A stretch of 64,000 bases of DNA from CAILZL01 sp049840395. GTDB taxonomy: Bacteria; Pseudomonadota; Gammaproteobacteria; Steroidobacterales; Steroidobacteraceae. The position numbers and the translations under genes are program-made. Numbering within the stretch: the first letter of the stretch is position 1; every line of letters begins with the position of its first letter. The notes beneath the pieces were generated by a model. The model saw only the letters and a list, made by a program, of their open reading frames with translations. It searched no databases and was not told where the DNA came from. The DNA lies in assembly GCA_049840395.1 (NCBI GenBank), contig JASGLD010000004.1, positions 1 to 64,000 of the forward strand, written 5' to 3'. Of this stretch, positions 61,074 to 64,000 are shown piece by piece.

Positions 61074-63419
61074 ATGAATCATTCCCATGAAGGTCATGAT
61101 TGCTGCAACAGTCCGGCTGCAGCGGCCAAGCCGCATATCGATCCCGTGTGCGGTATGCAGGTGTCGGCCAACGCCGATAAGCATGTGGAGTATCAAGGCG
61201 TGGACTATTACTTCTGTTGCCAGGGTTGCGTGACCAGGTTCCGCAACGAGCCACAGCGCTATCTGCAACCGACAGAAACCTCTCACGCGATGAAACACGT
61301 ACCGGTGACAGCCCCCAAGGGCGCGATGTATACCTGTCCGATGCATCCGGAAGTGCGTCAGGATCATCCGGGGTCTTGTCCCAAGTGCGGCATGGCGTTA
61401 GAGCCGGAAATGCCCACCCTTGAAGAGGGCGATCATCCGGAGCTGGTAGATTTCACGCACCGTTTCTGGTGGACCCTGCCGTTTACTTTGGCGGTGACCT
61501 TTCTGGCCATGTTTGCGCATCGCTTCGGCTGGTTGGAAATGCAGCAACAAAGTTGGCTGGAGTTGTTGCTGTCGCTGCCGGTGTTGTGGGCAGGGCAACC
61601 TTTCTTCGTTCGTGGCTGGCAATCGTTGCAGCAGCGCAGTCCCAATATGTGGACGTTGATCAGCCTGGGTACCGGGGCGGCCTTTATCTATAGTGTGGTG
61701 GCCACAGTTGTGCCTGATGCGTTTCCAGAGACCTTCGTGTCTATGGGACGGATCGGCGTCTATTACGAAGCAGCTGCAGTCATCATCTCGCTGACTTTGT
61801 TAGGCCAGATGTTGGAGCTCGGAGCACGGGCGCGAACTTCGGCGGCAATCAAATCATTACTGGGCCTATCGCCCAAGACCGCGCGTCGTATGCGTGACGA
61901 CGGCAGCGAAGAAGATATTCCTATCACCCATGTACATGTGGGCGATCGGTTGCGAGTACGTCCGGGCGAAAAAGTGCCGGTGGATGGCGAAGTGATTGAC
62001 GGCAGCAGTGCGGTGGATGAATCGATGCTTACCGGCGAACCGATGCCGGTACACAAGCAGGCTGGCGATCAATTGATTGGTGCCACTTTGAATACCCAGG
62101 GCGCGCTGCTCATGCGTGCCGAGAAAGTAGGTTCGCAAACCATGCTTGCGCAGATTGTGCAGATGGTGGCGCAGGCACAGCGTTCCAAAGCGCCATTGCA
62201 GCGTATGGCCGATCGCATTGCCGGCTACTTTGTAATGACCGTGGTGGCGATTTCGCTGCTGACTCTTTTTATCTGGGGAGTATTCGGACCCGAACCAAGT
62301 TGGGTGTACGGTCTGATAAATGCCGTGGCGGTATTGATCATCGCCTGTCCCTGCGCACTGGGGTTGGCAACGCCCATGTCCATCATGGTGGCCACCGGTA
62401 AGGCGGCTACATTGGGTGTGCTGTTTCGCGATGCCGCAGCGATTGAACAGCTGCGTAAGGTGCAGGTGCTGGTGATCGACAAAACCGGCACGCTCACTGC
62501 CGGCAAGCCAGAGCTGCAAAAAATCATTGCTATCGAAGGGCACGATGAGGCTGAAGTATTGCAGCTGGCCGCCAGCCTGGATCAAGGTAGTGAACATCCT
62601 CTAGCGGATGCCATTGTCGCTGCAGCGCGAGCGCGCAATCTATCGCTGCAACGCGTTGAGCAATTCGAGACGCTGGCCGGCATCGGTGTGCAAGGCCGGG
62701 TCGATGGACGCTTGCTGGCTTTGGGTAACACTGCATTGATGCAGCAGCTGAGTGTCAACATCGATGTGTTGAGTTCGGCGGCCGAAACGCTACGTCGCGA
62801 AGCGGTGAGTGTGATGTATCTGGCGGTGGCGGGTAAGGCGGTGGGCTTGCTTGCCGTTGCCGATCCCATTAAACCCAGTGCCGCGTCGGCAGTGGCGGCA
62901 CTGCATGCAGCGGGTCTGCGCATCATCATGGCTACCGGCGATGGCTTGACCACTGCGAAAGCGGTGGCAGGCAAGTTGGGTATTGATGAAGTGCACGGCG
63001 AAGTTAAACCTGCCGACAAGTTGGCCCTGGTGCAAGCGCTGCAGCAGCAAGGTCAGATAGTCGCGATGGCGGGCGATGGCATTAACGATGCGCCGGCGTT
63101 GGCCAGGGCCGATGTGGGCATTGCGATGGGTACCGGCACCGATGTGGCCATGCATAGCGCACAGGTGACTTTGGTGAAGGGCGATCTGCGCGGCATTGCT
63201 CAAGCGCGCGTGCTCTCCAATCTCACCATTGCCAATATGAAACAGAATCTGGCCTTTGCGTTTGTTTATAACGCGCTGGGCATTCCCCTGGCGGCGGGCG
63301 TGTTGTATCCCTTCACCGGTTGGTTGTTGTCGCCTATGTTGGCGGCGCTGGCGATGAGCTTGAGTTCCGCTTCGGTGATCGGCAATGCCTTGCGGCTGCG
63401 GACCGCCGCTGTCGTCTGA
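61074..63419 (+). CDS. Copper-translocating P-type ATPase with YHS and heavy-metal-binding domains
   Basis: A 781-residue P1B-type ATPase. The N-terminus is His/Cys-rich (MNHSHEGHDCCN), then a YHS domain (about 20-66: DPVCGMQVSANADKHVEYQG, FCCQGC) and a heavy-metal-binding domain (about 84-112: YTCPMHPEVRQDHPGSCPKCGM). No GMxCxxC HMA domain is present. The pump has the CPC motif in IACPCALGLATP near residue 423, DKTGT near 468, GDGIND near 667, and, in the last helices, YN and MSLSS, the pattern of Cu+ exporters. It would export cytoplasmic Cu+ to the periplasm for the oxidase. It closes the copper cluster. Confidence 0.93.
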   Translation: MNHSHEGHDCCNSPAAAAKPHIDPVCGMQVSANADKHVEYQGVDYYFCCQGCVTRFRNEPQRYLQPTETSHAMKHVPVTAPKGAMYTCPMHPEVRQDHPGSCPKCGMALEPEMPTLEEGDHPELVDFTHRFWWTLPFTLAVTFLAMFAHRFGWLEMQQQSWLELLLSLPVLWAGQPFFVRGWQSLQQRSPNMWTLISLGTGAAFIYSVVATVVPDAFPETFVSMGRIGVYYEAAAVIISLTLLGQMLELGARARTSAAIKSLLGLSPKTARRMRDDGSEEDIPITHVHVGDRLRVRPGEKVPVDGEVIDGSSAVDESMLTGEPMPVHKQAGDQLIGATLNTQGALLMRAEKVGSQTMLAQIVQMVAQAQRSKAPLQRMADRIAGYFVMTVVAISLLTLFIWGVFGPEPSWVYGLINAVAVLIIACPCALGLATPMSIMVATGKAATLGVLFRDAAAIEQLRKVQVLVIDKTGTLTAGKPELQKIIAIEGHDEAEVLQLAASLDQGSEHPLADAIVAAARARNLSLQRVEQFETLAGIGVQGRVDGRLLALGNTALMQQLSVNIDVLSSAAETLRREAVSVMYLAVAGKAVGLLAVADPIKPSAASAVAALHAAGLRIIMATGDGLTTAKAVAGKLGIDEVHGEVKPADKLALVQALQQQGQIVAMAGDGINDAPALARADVGIAMGTGTDVAMHSAQVTLVKGDLRGIAQARVLSNLTIANMKQNLAFAFVYNALGIPLAAGVLYPFTGWLLSPMLAALAMSLSSASVIGNALRLRTAAVV

Positions 63420-63463
63420 ACTTTATTTACCGCGCGTCGTGACATACGTTACGACTGTGCGGC

Positions 63464-64000
63464 TTAGATGGGCGAAACGCCGATGAGTTTGAGGTGCGCC
63501 CAGCCGACAAACACGCCATACAGCACCAGGCCGACAATTACTGCCACCCAGTCGTTGTAAGGCTTGGCCGGTGCAGTGTGGATGGGGCGGGCCGGGCGAC
63601 GTTTTAAGGAAATGCGATCCGCCACTGCCCACAGCAGGAAGCTGCCGAATAGAACTACATCGGCCAGCATGCCGTTGGAGAGCAGATGCGCCAACGCCCA
63701 TAGCTTGGTGGCGACCAGCATGGGGTGCTTCATCGTGGTTTTGATGCGGCCGGGCAGGTACGTGGCTAGCAGCAACGGAAATACCGGCAGCATCAAGGTC
63801 ATGGTTATATGGCGTGTCCAAGCCGGTGGTAGGTACAACACTTCGGGCATCAGACGTGCGGCAGCATAACCGCGAACGATCAGTACAAAGCCCAGCAACG
63901 AAATCAACGAATAGATGCCGCGCCACGCCAACCCAAGCTGCGCCGCCATGCGATCGCGCCAAGGGTTGGCGACGATGGCGACGCTATGGATGCCCAGAAA
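63464..64000 (-). CDS. NnrU-family membrane protein, cut by the window edge
   Basis: The 3' 178 codons of an NnrU-family inner-membrane protein with at least five helices. The protein starts outside the window; the readable part begins FLGIHSVAIVANPWRDRMAA and continues WRGIYSLISLLGFVLIVRGYAAAR, with LPGRIKTTMKHPMLVATKLWALAHLLSNGMLADVVLFG, all typical of the family. NnrU was named for a role near nitrite/nitric-oxide reductase genes and has homology to methyltransferase-like membrane proteins; its role here is unknown. It is convergent with the copper ATPase gene. Confidence 0.85.
   Translation of the reverse strand, partial: FLGIHSVAIVANPWRDRMAAQLGLAWRGIYSLISLLGFVLIVRGYAAARLMPEVLYLPPAWTRHITMTLMLPVFPLLLATYLPGRIKTTMKHPMLVATKLWALAHLLSNGMLADVVLFGSFLLWAVADRISLKRRPARPIHTAPAKPYNDWVAVIVGLVLYGVFVGWAHLKLIGVSPI

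Overview
The window is a 64 kb piece of a free-living gammaproteobacterial chromosome with moderately high GC. The evidence is indirect: several TonB-dependent receptors, a 180 kDa NAD-glutamate dehydrogenase, a monomeric isocitrate dehydrogenase, an AcrAB-type efflux pair, serine-rich lipoprotein linkers, and intergenic palindromes of the kind common in Xanthomonadales, Cellvibrionales and relatives. No rRNA or tRNA lies in the window, so I do not name a genus. I see no transposase, integrase, phage gene or CRISPR array. Coding density is normal and strands alternate in short operons.

Layout. 0-2.4 kb: a truncated receiver-receiver-Hpt phosphorelay protein and a PhzF-family enzyme. 2.4-6.6 kb: a thiamine-scavenging operon under a TPP riboswitch (outer-membrane receptor, thiamine-binding protein, PnuT-type permease, thiamine-kinase-like enzyme). 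6.6-14.5 kb: two paralogous TonB-dependent receptors with duplicated promoters and leaders, then a secreted NTF2-like protein and twin PepSY-type membrane proteins. 14.5-25.8 kb: gpmA, a secreted unknown, gdhB, a 2-oxoacid dehydrogenase E1alpha-E1beta-E2 operon and a PLP trans-sulfuration-family enzyme. 25.9-31.2 kb: a TetR regulator divergent from an RND efflux pair, with a clear palindromic operator between them. 31.2-39.2 kb: a DUF2007 protein, a class-C-beta-lactamase-like hydrolase with a duplicated N-terminal module, an ECF sigma factor overlapping a membrane protein, a chemotaxis transducer and monomeric icd. 39.4-52 kb: two paralogous large lipoproteins, a PHB-depolymerase-like esterase, DUF3465, DUF1326-DUF2182 and DUF4382 proteins, small secreted proteins and an SMP-30-like protein. 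52-56.3 kb: an HDOD-GAF regulator, a membrane protein, a low-molecular-weight phosphatase and a secreted charged protein. 56.4-63.4 kb: a copper-handling cluster (CopL-like, TolC-like, multicopper oxidase, CopC, CopD, Cu+-ATPase). The right edge cuts an NnrU-family gene.

How the genes work together. The best-supported functional units are the TPP-controlled thiamine uptake and salvage operon, whose leader also holds a hairpin able to hide the ribosome-binding site, and the copper cluster, in which periplasmic oxidation, copper binding, import and export are encoded in sequence. The least explained unit is the twin TonB receptor / NTF2-like / twin PepSY locus; its substrate is unknown, and it is the best candidate here for an undescribed uptake system. 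Several families of intergenic palindromes (GTAGG...CCTAC elements, ATTCCC-N8-GGGAAT elements, CCCTCTCCC elements) are scattered through the window.
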